This document shows positions 15,498 through 23,377 of a stretch of DNA of 39,703 nucleotides, one piece after another (the first letter of the stretch is position 1; every line of letters begins with the position of its first letter). The DNA lies in NCBI GenBank assembly GCA_934631025.1, contig CAKTXR010000022.1:1-39703 (forward strand). Direction: 5' to 3'. Origin of the DNA: an uncultured Clostridia bacterium. GTDB taxonomy: Bacteria; Bacillota; Clostridia; Christensenellales; Aristaeellaceae. Both the position numbers and the translations under genes were made by a program. Under the pieces are notes generated by a model, which searched no databases, was not told where the DNA came from, and worked only from the letters and a program-made list of their open reading frames with translations.

Positions 15498-15991
15498 TGT
15501 TCGTCATCCTTTCCTGACGGCTCGTTCAGCATCCGCTGAAGCCGGGACAGGTGCATTTTTTCCTGGGCGATGATGTCGTTAAACAGGCACTGCGCCTGCT
15601 CGTCGCGCGTCAGGCCCGCCATCTCGCTGTAAAACAGTATCGAGTCCTTTTCGGACTGTATGGAATGCTCCAGTATGGCGCGCGGGCTTTCAAGGCCGGT
15701 CCGCGCCAGACCGCGCAGGCCGTCGGTGAACACAACGTCCGCCGCCACGGCCGAAAGATAGGCGCTCTCCTCGGCGCTGTAAGCAGCGCCGCCCCGCGCG
15801 TCGATGCGCTCGCGCAGCCGGGAAAACTCGCGCATATGCGCTTCCTCGTCGGCCGCAAGCTCGTTTAGAAAGGCGCGGGCGGCTTCGTCTTTCGTGATCT
15901 TCGCCGCGCGCCGGTAGAAGTCGCCGCCGCGGCGCTCAATTTCAACGGCAATCCGGACGCCCTCCGAATCGCTGAAGGCATGGCTGGGCAT
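15494..15991 (-). CDS. Ferritin-like (rubrerythrin-type) diiron protein
   Basis: The product (165 aa from ATG at 15991) is a four-helix ferritin-like protein. Metal ligand patterns appear twice: E...Y in AVEIERRGGDFY with DEEAHM, and HSIQSEKDSILFY with AQEKMHL, giving the Glu and ExxH ligands of a diiron site. The rubredoxin domain of true rubrerythrins is absent. Such proteins reduce peroxide or oxygen in anaerobes, or handle iron. The ATG at 15991 has AGGAG eight bases upstream, while a GTG at 16000 overlaps that site. It sits just downstream of the DnaA-box cluster, which therefore lies in its promoter region, and overlaps pgcA. Confidence 0.9.
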   Translation of the reverse strand: MPSHAFSDSEGVRIAVEIERRGGDFYRRAAKITKDEAARAFLNELAADEEAHMREFSRLRERIDARGGAAYSAEESAYLSAVAADVVFTDGLRGLARTGLESPRAILEHSIQSEKDSILFYSEMAGLTRDEQAQCLFNDIIAQEKMHLSRLQRMLNEPSGKDDEQ

Positions 15992-16030
15992 ATCGCTCAC
16001 TCCTCTCGCCGCTTTCCGATGTTTTTTTCA

Positions 16031-16138
16031 CAGCCTGCCGGAAGTTATCCACATTATCCACAGGCTGTGGATGGGAAAATGTGGATAACCCCGTGGAAAA
16101 CTGGCGTATAACGCCCCTTCCCGCGCAGGTTATCCACA
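16031..16138. promoter_or_regulatory. Cluster of four perfect DnaA boxes
   Basis: TTATCCACA occurs exactly at 16045-16053, 16054-16062 (directly abutting) and 16130-16138 on the plus strand, and at 16080-16088 on the minus strand. Near matches lie at 16066-16074 and 16092-16100. A small inverted repeat (GGCGT/ACGCC, 16103-16115) and a CAGCCTG/CAGGCTG pair (16031-16037 and 16061-16067) are in the same block. dnaA, dnaN and AT-rich unwinding DNA are not present, so this is not a typical oriC. It could titrate DnaA or let DnaA control the ferritin-like/pgcA operon. Confidence 0.85.
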
Positions 16139-16154
16139 TTCTCATAAGGCTTGT

Positions 16155-16358
16155 TTACTTGTCGGCCTTGGCCAGGAACTCGTTGAGCGCGTCCACCAGA
16201 CGGTCGGCATCAACGCCGTGCGCCATGCAGGCGTCCTCGATGCTCTCGGCGGTGGCGTGGGGGCAGCCCAGGCAGTGCATCCCAAAGGACATGAAGATCG
16301 GCACGGTGTTGCGGTTGATGGTGAGAACCTCGCCAATGCTCATAGACTTATTAACCAT
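16155..16358 (-). CDS. DUF1858 domain protein (hybrid-cluster-associated redox disulfide type)
   Basis: The 67-aa product is a single DUF1858 domain: SIGEVLTINRNTVPIFMSFGMHCLGCP with a CxxC at residues 29-32, followed by ESIEDACMAHGVDADRLVDALNEFL. The family is found alone or fused to redox proteins in anaerobes and is thought to form a redox disulfide. Size is typical. AAGGAGGATC lies before the ATG. It has its own promoter and no co-directional partner within 100 bases, and it lies beside the ferritin-like gene, so a role in redox or stress handling is plausible. The actual partner is unknown. Confidence 0.92.
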   Translation of the reverse strand: MVNKSMSIGEVLTINRNTVPIFMSFGMHCLGCPHATAESIEDACMAHGVDADRLVDALNEFLAKADK

Positions 16359-16395
16359 AAGAGTGATCCTCCTTCAGATGATGGAATTTGAATTT

Positions 16396-16424
16396 ATTGT
16401 ACGATGGATCGGCGCAAAATGCAA
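16396..16424 (-). promoter_or_regulatory. Promoter of the DUF1858 gene
   Basis: TTGCAT, 17 bases and TACAAT on the minus strand, 38 bases before the start codon. Confidence 0.82.
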
Positions 16425-16462
16425 CCGTCCGCGTGTTATTTTACTTTAATAGACCTTTGCCG

Positions 16463-17320
16463 TCAGATTTCGACCGTCAGGCCGTCCCAGGCAATGATGA
16501 AGCCGGGCAGGCGGCGCTCCAGCTCCTCGATGGGCACAAGGCCGTTGTGCGAGAAGTGATTGGCCACGAACACTGTGTGCATGTCCGCCGCGCCGCACTT
16601 GAGCAGCTTGTCGCGCATGCGCAGGTTGTCGGCGCAGCCCATGTGGCCGACGTAATTGGCTTGCAGCACGCCGTTGGTGCAGTCCATCGAGATGAGATCG
16701 ATCTTCCGTCCGGCGAGGAACTCCATATCGGCGGGCGTAAATTCGTCGGTATCGTGGGCATAGAGCAGGCTCTTGCCGTCCTTCTCGATGAGATAGAACA
16801 ACGCCTCCTCGGCGCGCATATAGGCGCGGTTTTCAAACACGACCGGCCAGCCCGCGCCCGCGCCATTGCTGATGCAATGCACGGCCTCCAGCGCGGTGAC
16901 GGCGTAATCCTCGATCTGCACCGTCTCGAAGGGAACCATGCGCTTAAAGCCGATATACCGGCTCTCAAACGGCGCGACCACCCTGCCCACGGCCTCGTTG
17001 CCGTAAATGGTCATCAGCGGCACGTCGTCGTTAAGCTGCGCAAAGCCCGGCCGACGATAGAATATATCGTGCGAAAAGTGATCGTCATGACTGTGCGTCA
17101 CCAGCACGGACTTCATATAGGTATAGTCCAAACCGTGATCGAGCATCTGCTTGTAGGAATCGGGGCCGAAATCCAGCTTGAGCCGGCCGTCGATCATCGA
17201 GCCGGAGCGCGTGCGCACCTCATGGCCGCCCTTCATGCGGGCATAGCGGCAGAAATCGCAGGTGCAGAACAGCGCCGGCGCGCCCTCCGCGGCCGCAGTG
17301 CCCAGATACTGAAGTTTCAT
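16463..17320 (-). CDS. PhnP-like MBL-fold metallo-hydrolase
   Basis: The 285-aa product is a metallo-beta-lactamase-fold hydrolase with the metal motif HSHDDH at residues 76-81, a later aspartate in AHDTDE, and a terminal histidine in FVANHFSHNG. A cysteine cluster near the N-terminus (C19, C21, C24 in CTCDFCRYAR) is as in PhnP-type phosphodiesterases, where it binds a structural zinc. PhnP acts on cyclic ribose phosphates, but no phosphonate genes are nearby, so the substrate here is open. A -10 box TACAAT lies at 17344-17349 on the minus strand. GGAGG is 12 bases before the ATG. Confidence 0.9.
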   Translation of the reverse strand: MKLQYLGTAAAEGAPALFCTCDFCRYARMKGGHEVRTRSGSMIDGRLKLDFGPDSYKQMLDHGLDYTYMKSVLVTHSHDDHFSHDIFYRRPGFAQLNDDVPLMTIYGNEAVGRVVAPFESRYIGFKRMVPFETVQIEDYAVTALEAVHCISNGAGAGWPVVFENRAYMRAEEALFYLIEKDGKSLLYAHDTDEFTPADMEFLAGRKIDLISMDCTNGVLQANYVGHMGCADNLRMRDKLLKCGAADMHTVFVANHFSHNGLVPIEELERRLPGFIIAWDGLTVEI

Positions 17321-17361
17321 CGTTTACAGCGTCCTCCCCATGTATTGTAGAACCCGTCGTC

Positions 17362-17398
17362 AAAAGAACAGCCGGAAAAAGACGCGCTCCTTCCGGCC
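17362..17398 (-). terminator. Terminator of the DUF1292 gene
   Basis: GCCGGAA (17371-17377) pairs with TTCCGGC (17391-17397). On the minus strand the stem is followed by an interrupted T-rich stretch. Confidence 0.6.
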
Positions 17399-17414
17399 GT
17401 AAATTGTAACCGCC

Positions 17415-17747
17415 TTATTCCTCGTCCTCCGCGCCGTCCTCGCTGTAGTTGGCGCTGACGATCTCAAACAGCTTGTCGGCCAGATCGTCGTCCTCAACGG
17501 CGGTGAACTCGACGTTCTCGTCGTCGCCCTCGATCGGCACAACTTCCATGAAGAACACCTCGGCGTCGCCGCAGTCGCAGGGCTGATCGGGATCGCACGC
17601 GCAGGCAGCCTGCTCTTCGGTCAGCTCGGTCATGACGGCGTATTCCTTGCCATTATAGTAGAAATACTCCAGAACCTGTACGGTCACGTCGTTGCCTTCC
17701 TCATCGGTAAAGACGAAGATTTCGGGTTCCTGGTTATTATTCTGCAT
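17415..17747 (-). CDS. DUF1292 domain protein with a cysteine-rich insertion
   Basis: The 110-aa acidic protein matches the Firmicutes DUF1292 family: EIFVFTDEEGNDVTVQVLEYFYYNGKEYAVM is the typical start, followed by FFMEVVPIEGDDENVEFTAVEDDDLADKLFEIV. Between them lies a segment, ACACDPDQPCDCGDAE (residues 48-63), with four cysteines in CxC-x5-CxC order that simple members do not need for the fold. Function of the family is unknown. It is transcribed alone from a good promoter, with AGGAGG before the ATG, and ends in an acidic tail. The cysteines might bind a metal, which is inference. Confidence 0.92.
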   Translation of the reverse strand: MQNNNQEPEIFVFTDEEGNDVTVQVLEYFYYNGKEYAVMTELTEEQAACACDPDQPCDCGDAEVFFMEVVPIEGDDENVEFTAVEDDDLADKLFEIVSANYSEDGAEDEE

Positions 17748-17791
17748 TGAACATCCTCCTAAAGGGCCGTGCGGCCCGCGTCGCTGATGGT

Positions 17792-17820
17792 ATTATAGCC
17801 GATCCCGCCTGTAAAATCAA
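17792..17820 (-). promoter_or_regulatory. Promoter of the DUF1292 gene
   Basis: TTGATT, 17 bases and TATAAT on the minus strand, 44 bases before the ATG. Confidence 0.85.
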
Positions 17821-17844
17821 GAGCGTGTTTGGGAAAGGGTTTGT

Positions 17845-19119
17845 TCAATCTTTCAGCAGAACCGCCGCGTATCCATAAGGCTCGAGCGTCAGCGCCTCGC
17901 CGCTCATCTGCGCGCCGCGCCCGATCAGCGCTTTCTCCGCCGCGCCGGGCAGCGCGAACGCCTCATGCTTCGCGCCGAAATTGACCGCGACGACGGCGCG
18001 CTGTCCGTCCTTCTCGCGCGCGAAGGCCAGCCGGCTGCCCGCTGCCTCCAGCCAGACCGTCTTGCCGGACTCAAACGGCTCGCTCTTCCGAAGCGCGATG
18101 AGATCATGAATGAGCGCGCGCCGGCGTTCGGCCTCGGGCGTGTTTGCGCGCGCCCAGTCGACCGTGCAGTCCAGTCCGGCGCTGTAATCGCGGCTGAACC
18201 AGATGCTGTGGCGGTGATCGTCGCACACCTCGTCGCCATTATAGAGGAACATCACGCCGTCGATCAGCGCGTTGACGACAAAGGCCAGATCGACGCGCTC
18301 GCAGGGCTGAACCGCGTCGTAGCGGCGCTCGTACACGTCGTTGGCATAGTCGTGATTGGTCAGCGCGCGCAGATAGGTATAGCCGCCCGCAAACTTTTCA
18401 TGCGCGGCCTTCAGATCCTCCGCGCCATGGCCGTTCAGGAACAGATCGCGCCAGGCGCACGTCCACTCGAAGCCGTAGAACCAGTCAAAGCCCGCGTTCT
18501 TCACCGGCTCGGGGCGGCCCTCGTTGAGCATCAGGAAGTCCGGCCTGAGCGCGCGGCAGCGGCGGATGCCCTCCTGCCAGAAGAACTCGGGCACCAGATC
18601 GCCCACATCGCAGCGATAGCCGTCCACATCGAACTTCTCGATGAAATAGGTCATGTTGTCGTACATATACTCGCACAGCGCGGGGTTGTCGTAATTCAGC
18701 TTGGGGAAGCACCACACGCCGGTGTCGGGCGAGCCGTCCGCGCGGCGCACGATGTAGTCGGGATGCTCCTTCAGGAACACCGCCGTCGGGCCGCAATGGA
18801 AATACACCAGATCCAGCATGACCTTCATCCCCAGCGCGTGCGTATGCTGAACGAACGAGCGGAGCGCGTCGTCGTCGCCGTATTCCGGATCGATCGTGAA
18901 ATAGTCCTTCATGCGGTAGGGGTTGAGGGGGCTGTTGAAGCCGGCCTTCTTCTGGCGCTCGCTCCAGTATTCGAGATTCTCATCGTCGTCGGCCTGCACC
19001 ACGGGGCAGAGATATACCACGTCCGTGCCCAGCGCGGCGATTTCCTGAAGATGCTCCTCGGCGGCGCGCAGCGTGCCTTCCTTCGTCATGGCGCGCAGAA
19101 AAATCTGATAAATGACCAT
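17845..19119 (-). CDS. GH13 alpha-amylase-family glycosidase
   Basis: The 424-aa product is a compact GH13 enzyme. Region I is DLVYFH (103-108), region II GYRCDVGDL (167-175) with nucleophile D171, region III LNEG with acid/base E200, and region IV TNHD (254-257). A short C-terminal beta domain follows (AVVAVNFGAKHEAFALPG). In region I the usual Asn before His is Phe. There is no signal peptide, so it acts on imported oligosaccharides in the cytosol. The ATG at 19119 is chosen over one at 19167 because AAGGAGG lies seven bases before it. Specificity could be an alpha-glucosidase or a maltogenic/neopullulanase-type activity. Confidence 0.92.
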   Translation of the reverse strand: MVIYQIFLRAMTKEGTLRAAEEHLQEIAALGTDVVYLCPVVQADDDENLEYWSERQKKAGFNSPLNPYRMKDYFTIDPEYGDDDALRSFVQHTHALGMKVMLDLVYFHCGPTAVFLKEHPDYIVRRADGSPDTGVWCFPKLNYDNPALCEYMYDNMTYFIEKFDVDGYRCDVGDLVPEFFWQEGIRRCRALRPDFLMLNEGRPEPVKNAGFDWFYGFEWTCAWRDLFLNGHGAEDLKAAHEKFAGGYTYLRALTNHDYANDVYERRYDAVQPCERVDLAFVVNALIDGVMFLYNGDEVCDDHRHSIWFSRDYSAGLDCTVDWARANTPEAERRRALIHDLIALRKSEPFESGKTVWLEAAGSRLAFAREKDGQRAVVAVNFGAKHEAFALPGAAEKALIGRGAQMSGEALTLEPYGYAAVLLKD

Positions 19120-19178
19120 ATCGTATCCTCCTTCGTATTTCCAGAGAGCCGTGCTCTCACGTTTCATGCTTCAGAAGT

Positions 19179-19187
19179 ATTGTAACA
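19179..19187 (-). promoter_or_regulatory. Extended -10 promoter of the GH13 gene
   Basis: TGTTACAAT on the minus strand, 60 bases before the chosen start. No clear -35 was found. Confidence 0.55.
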
Positions 19188-19338
19188 CACAGGGCAGGAC
19201 GCGCGCCTCACGCATATTACGCATTTTGGAAACAATCTTCCGCAGTTGGCGCACAGCGCAAGGAAGAAACGCCCCTTCCCGCGCCGGCTCTGAGCGCAGC
19301 CGCTCTCATAGGCCGCTGAAAATCCCGCCGCCTTTTCC

Positions 19339-19545
19339 TCAGCGGATGATCCGCGCCCGCGCGCCGCTCTTCCCCGCCGCCGCGAGCAGCGCTTCGTCGC
19401 TCACGTCGTCGCTCTGCCAGACGCGCAGCGCCGATCGCCCCGTCACCGGCTCGGCCGCCACAACGCCGTGAAGCGCCGAAATGGCCTCCCGCGCGCGCAT
19501 CATGGGCTTCAGCCCGCCCTCGAGTGAAATCTCTCTCCGACGCAT
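19339..19545 (-). CDS. HMA-like miniprotein without the CxxC metal site
   Basis: The 68-aa product looks like a heavy-metal-associated ferredoxin-like fold: ISLEGGLKPMMRAREAISALHGV fits the first strand and helix, AEPVTGRSALRV the middle strands, and DVSDEALLAAAGKSGARARII the second helix and last strand. The metal-binding loop that reads MxCxxC in copper chaperones is GGLKPMM here, so it cannot bind copper in the usual way. GGGAGGTG lies eight bases before the ATG, which supports real translation. The ribosome site and the T tract form part of a terminator hairpin for the upstream gene. Function is unknown. The fold assignment is by eye. Confidence 0.68.
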   Translation of the reverse strand: MRRREISLEGGLKPMMRAREAISALHGVVAAEPVTGRSALRVWQSDDVSDEALLAAAGKSGARARIIR

Positions 19546-19587
19546 AAAAAAACACCTCCCCGCGCAGTATGTCCCGCGTCGGGAAGG
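19546..19587 (-). terminator. Terminator hairpin overlapping the HMA-like ribosome binding site
   Basis: On the minus strand CCTTCCC pairs with GGGGAGG (one G-U pair), then TG and T7 lead straight into the ATG at 19545. The 3' arm is the Shine-Dalgarno of the next gene. Confidence 0.72.
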
Positions 19588-19602
19588 TCTATTCGACGTT
19601 CG

Positions 19603-20184
19603 TCATTCCAGATTGTCGAGCGATACGGTGAAGCATTCGCCGTCCGCAGCCAGCGCCGCCATGCGCTGATAGTAATCCTCGGCCGTCTCGCCGTCCATCC
19701 GGTTCAACGCGCTCACCGGCACGAAGCGCAGACTCGTCACCGTGTCGGGCAGCGCGCGGCCGCTCACTGACAGGCTGATGACCGGCGTGTCGCGGCCGCT
19801 CTCCTCATGCGTATCGATCGACAGGCTCAGCGCGTAATCGATATTCAGCAGGCGGCCGTCCTGATCGAAGATCAGATACCACGCGCATTTCGGCTCGATG
19901 CGCTCGTCGGCGATCACGTCGTATTCGATTTCCGTCGCCGCGTCGCTGAGCACGAGCCGGTTGAGTATGACCGTGCGGCCGGGCAGCTCGAAGCGCCGCG
20001 CGCCGTCGATTTCAGCGGTCGGTCGAGCCGCCGGCGTTATCGTATCCGGCGCAACGCCCGCCCCGCGCGCAAGCACAAGCCCCGCGGCAGCCAGCGCGCC
20101 GAAGAGCAGAATCAGCGTCAGGCAGACCGTGCGCCGGACAGGCCAGCCGGAGCGCGGCAAAGCATCGGACATATCCTGAGACAT
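19603..20184 (-). CDS. Membrane-anchored protein of unknown function
   Basis: The 193-aa product has a short basic N-terminus, one transmembrane helix at about residues 18-39 (TVCLTLILLFGALAAAGLVL) and a predicted extracellular beta-rich domain. The domain contains FELPGRTVILNRLVLSDAATEIEYDV, a pattern reminiscent of the extracellular domains (DUF5643/DUF4179 type) attached to anti-sigma-like proteins, but I cannot confirm this. The start at 20184 is preferred to longer frames because GAGGGGG precedes it and the upstream part would overlap the AraC gene. No cytoplasmic anti-sigma domain is present. It lies 91 bases behind the membrane AraC sensor gene, on the same strand. Confidence 0.75.
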   Translation of the reverse strand: MSQDMSDALPRSGWPVRRTVCLTLILLFGALAAAGLVLARGAGVAPDTITPAARPTAEIDGARRFELPGRTVILNRLVLSDAATEIEYDVIADERIEPKCAWYLIFDQDGRLLNIDYALSLSIDTHEESGRDTPVISLSVSGRALPDTVTSLRFVPVSALNRMDGETAEDYYQRMAALAADGECFTVSLDNLE

Positions 20185-20275
20185 ACGGTCGCCCCCCTCA
20201 GCGTACAGACGCGGCATTTTATACCATATTAGACGCGCCAGGCGGCGTGAGGTTGACTGAGCGTGAAAAAAATTT

Positions 20276-22153
20276 TTATGAGAAGGGCGCGCCGGTCTCG
20301 TCGAGCGTACCGGCCTCGCTGCGGTATTTGGCGGGGGACACGCCGAAGTTGAGCTTGAACAGCCGCGAAAAATAACTGAGACTGGGAATGCCGACGTTCT
20401 CCGCGATGACGTTGACCGGCAGGCGTGTTGTGAGCAGCATTTCCTTGGCGCTGTCCAGCCGCTTGCCGGTGACATATTCCGAAAATCCCAGGCCGACCTG
20501 ATTTTTGAACAGGCGGCTGAGCGTATAGACCGATATGCCGAACGCGTCGGCCACGGCGCTCTGGGACAGATTGGGATCCCTGAAATTCTCCTGAAGGTAG
20601 GCAAGGATCCGGTCGCGCAGCTGCTCGATGCTCCTGGCCGCGCAGTCGCTCTTCGCGCTTGGCTCGGTCGGCGCTTCATCGGGCGCGCTCAGGCAGTCGG
20701 CATAGGAGATATGGATGTCGTTGATGCTGCGCACGACGCGGCCGCTGCGCAGCTCGAACGGCTCCGGCCCGCGCCGCTTGAGATAGGCGGCCATGTAGTC
20801 GAGCAGCGCCGCGTTGCGCTCGCCCGCGATCAGGTAGATCATCACCGTGTGGTTTTTTCCGGGAATATCGGTGATATAACAGGTGATGTGCAGCCGCGCG
20901 GAAATCTCGGCGGTCAGCGTCCGGCGCTCGATGGTGTTGAGCCGCTGCGGCGAGAACGTCAGCACGCCGAAGCAGCCCGTATAGCGCGACAGACCGAGGT
21001 TCTCCAGATCGCTCTCGGCAATTGGATGACCATAAAGGAGATTGCTCAGCAGCAGATCGATGACCATCATGTTCAGCTCGGATTTTTCATCGTTGACCTG
21101 CTCGAACGAGCGGGAAATGACCTCCAGCTCGCTGCCCTCCGCCGAGCCGGAAAGCGACTTGGCCAGCCGGTAAATCGGATTGTAGGTCACATAGATCAGC
21201 AGCGCCATGGAAATCAGCAGCGAAATCCCGAAAAAGAACAGCACGCGCCGCGCCATATCATAGAACTGGTTCAGGCTGCTCGTCAGGCTCTCCTCCGGCA
21301 TCACGCCGACATAGCGATAGCCCAGATAATCGCGCCCGGACTGGAACACGCGATAAGTCGTCCCCGCCCGCGTCAGCGACTGAACGGTCTTTTCCGCATC
21401 GAAATCGGAAAAATCAATGAGATAATCGGGCGAGGTCGTATAGATCAGCGCGTTGGTCTCCGCGTCCAATACGGCATAGTGCATGGCGGACGGCTGCACC
21501 TCGGCAGAGAACAGCTCGTCCAGACGGGCGAAGAGCAGCACGCTCTCGCGCGTCAGTCCCAGCCGCACGCGCACGGCGGCATAGACCATGCAGGTATTCT
21601 CATCATAGAGCGGACAGAAGGAGAGCGCCTTGCCGCTCTTATTGGCCATAAAGGCGCGCATGCGATTGATCAGCGCGTCGCTCTTCAGCCCGAGATAGTA
21701 TCGGGCGTAGCCGTATGTGCCGTATTTGCCGCGCCGCGTGATCAGGCAGTCGTCCTCGGCATAGTAAAGGCCGAAGTTCGTGCCGCTGTACTGGTCGAGC
21801 GCGTTCATGAATGTATAATAGTAGTAGGGACTCTGCTCCAGACTGGGAATTTGCAGGCAGAACAGCGCGCTCTGGCTGTCCCGGCTGTTTTCGGCGATCT
21901 GATAGGCCTCGTTCTGCATGAGGACGAGCTTGTCGACAAAGCGCTCGGAAAACGCGTCGGTCAGCGCGAGGGCGCTGTTTTCATTGGCGCGCTGCACCTC
22001 GTTATAGGAGCGCCGTAGCATCGCCGACATGGCGATGATACACGGAATGAGAAAGAGCGTAATGGACGTTAAGATCAGCCGCAGGAGATACTTTTTGTGG
22101 AACAGACGCCGGATGCGTTCTCCAAACGGGCGGCGCTTTTCGGATAGATCCAT
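20276..22153 (-). CDS. Membrane-bound AraC-family sensor-regulator
   Basis: The 625-aa product has an N-terminal transmembrane helix (about 23-45), an extracellular sensing region of some 250 residues (Cache-like in size), a second helix near 300-322 (VLFFFGISLLISMALLIYVTY), a cytoplasmic middle part and a C-terminal AraC double helix-turn-helix (about 515-615, with LSQSAVADAFGISVYTLSRLFKNQ). This one-protein membrane sensor layout is common beside LplABC-type importers in Firmicutes. It is divergent from the permease/permease/binding-protein operon at 22422-25881 and is most likely its regulator. No HAMP or histidine kinase part is seen. A TATAAT at 22176-22181 (minus) may be its -10. Confidence 0.92.
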   Translation of the reverse strand: MDLSEKRRPFGERIRRLFHKKYLLRLILTSITLFLIPCIIAMSAMLRRSYNEVQRANENSALALTDAFSERFVDKLVLMQNEAYQIAENSRDSQSALFCLQIPSLEQSPYYYYTFMNALDQYSGTNFGLYYAEDDCLITRRGKYGTYGYARYYLGLKSDALINRMRAFMANKSGKALSFCPLYDENTCMVYAAVRVRLGLTRESVLLFARLDELFSAEVQPSAMHYAVLDAETNALIYTTSPDYLIDFSDFDAEKTVQSLTRAGTTYRVFQSGRDYLGYRYVGVMPEESLTSSLNQFYDMARRVLFFFGISLLISMALLIYVTYNPIYRLAKSLSGSAEGSELEVISRSFEQVNDEKSELNMMVIDLLLSNLLYGHPIAESDLENLGLSRYTGCFGVLTFSPQRLNTIERRTLTAEISARLHITCYITDIPGKNHTVMIYLIAGERNAALLDYMAAYLKRRGPEPFELRSGRVVRSINDIHISYADCLSAPDEAPTEPSAKSDCAARSIEQLRDRILAYLQENFRDPNLSQSAVADAFGISVYTLSRLFKNQVGLGFSEYVTGKRLDSAKEMLLTTRLPVNVIAENVGIPSLSYFSRLFKLNFGVSPAKYRSEAGTLDETGAPFS

Positions 22154-22334
22154 GCTGTGCGTTCACTCCTCGGCAATTATAGACGTTTGACCATATGTCG
22201 CTATTTTATCATATTTCATCAGGAAAGGCCATATTTTGCAGCAAAAAGTGGGTAAAATCAGTTGTTGAATATTTGCGCGATGAAAAATTGCGCAAAAAAC
22301 GGCAAATCAGGCGCCGAAAAGCAAAAATCTAATA

Positions 22335-22363
22335 TTGAATTCTTGCGTTCAACACGTTAAGAT
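22335..22363 (+). promoter_or_regulatory. Promoter of the first LplABC-type operon
   Basis: TTGAAT, 17 bases and TAAGAT, about 59 bases before the permease ATG. The rest of the 268-base divergent region is AT-rich and holds the opposing AraC promoter and probably its binding sites. Confidence 0.65.
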
Positions 22364-22421
22364 AATGGCAGACGCGGTGATCGACGCGGTTGCCGCACGA
22401 CGGGCAAAGGAGAGGACAATC

Positions 22422-23357
22422 ATGGTTCAGACGACGAACGGCGGCGCGGGTTCCTCCCGCAGGCTTGGCCTGAGAATCTGGAAGCATCGCGCCTACTATG
22501 TGCTGATGCTGCCGGCCATCATCTATGTGCTGATATTCTGCTATGCACCCATGTACGGGCTTCAAATCGCGTTCAAGGATTACAAGGGCGCGCTGGGCAT
22601 CGTGGGCAGCCGCTGGTGCGGAATGAAGCACTTCATGAGCTTCTTCAAGAGCTACAATTTCACGCTGCTGATGCGCAACACCATCGTTTTGTCGCTCTAC
22701 TCGCTCATCGCGGGCTTCCCCATGCCGATCATCATCGCGCTGCTGCTCAATGAGACGAAGGGGCGCTTCAAGCGCGCCTCGCAGACCATACTCTACGCGC
22801 CGCATTTCCTCTCCACGGTGGTCGTCGTGGGCATGATCAACACCATGCTCTCCCCCTCCTTCGGCGTGGTCAACACGATCATCGAGGCGCTGGGCGGTGA
22901 GCGGATCTATTTTATGACCATGCCCGGCGCGTTCCGGCACCTCTACGTCTGGTCGGGCGTCTGGCAGGGCATGGGCTGGGGCGCGATCATCTATCTGGCG
23001 GCGCTGGCCGCTGTGGATCCCGAGCTGCACGAGGCCGCGACCATCGACGGCGCGAGCCGCATACAGCGCATCCGCTACATCAACATCCCCACGATCGTGC
23101 CCACGATCATCATCCTGCTGATCATGCGCATGGGCAGCCTGGTGTCGGTGGGCTATGAAAAGGTCTATCTGCTGCAAAACGACCTGAACGTCGAGGTGTC
23201 CGAGGTCATCTCCACCTACGTCTACAAGCGCGGCCTGCTGCAAAACAACTACAGCTTCTCGACGGCCGTCGGCCTGTTCAACAACGTCGTCAACATCGCG
23301 CTGCTGCTGCTCACCAACTTCATCACCCGCCGCGTCAGCGACACGAGCCTGTTTTAA
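22422..23357 (+). CDS. LplB-type sugar ABC transporter permease
   Basis: The 311-aa product is an inner membrane permease of the binding-protein-dependent family: about six transmembrane helices, the start WKHRAYYVLMLPAIIYVLIFCYAPMYGLQIAFKDY typical of LplB/YteP proteins, and the EAA loop EAATIDGASRIQRIRYINIP that contacts the ATPase. The ending RRVSDTSLF is also characteristic. The ATG at 22422 has AAAGGAGAGG before it. It is the first gene of permease-permease-binding-protein order. No ATPase gene is present, so a shared MsmX-like ATPase encoded elsewhere is expected. The substrate is likely an oligosaccharide. Confidence 0.93.
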   Translation: MVQTTNGGAGSSRRLGLRIWKHRAYYVLMLPAIIYVLIFCYAPMYGLQIAFKDYKGALGIVGSRWCGMKHFMSFFKSYNFTLLMRNTIVLSLYSLIAGFPMPIIIALLLNETKGRFKRASQTILYAPHFLSTVVVVGMINTMLSPSFGVVNTIIEALGGERIYFMTMPGAFRHLYVWSGVWQGMGWGAIIYLAALAAVDPELHEAATIDGASRIQRIRYINIPTIVPTIIILLIMRMGSLVSVGYEKVYLLQNDLNVEVSEVISTYVYKRGLLQNNYSFSTAVGLFNNVVNIALLLLTNFITRRVSDTSLF

Positions 23358-23377
23358 CGAAGGGAGGGGAAATCGCC

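Noticed and set aside
16031..16138. Chromosomal origin of replication
   Set aside because: DnaA boxes are present, but dnaA, dnaN and an AT-rich unwinding element are not, and the flanking genes are metabolic.
19217..19555. A 112-codon frame overlapping the HMA-like gene
   Set aside because: Its start lies within the terminator and ribosome site region, and the overlapping 68-codon frame has better spacing to the Shine-Dalgarno and a recognisable fold pattern.
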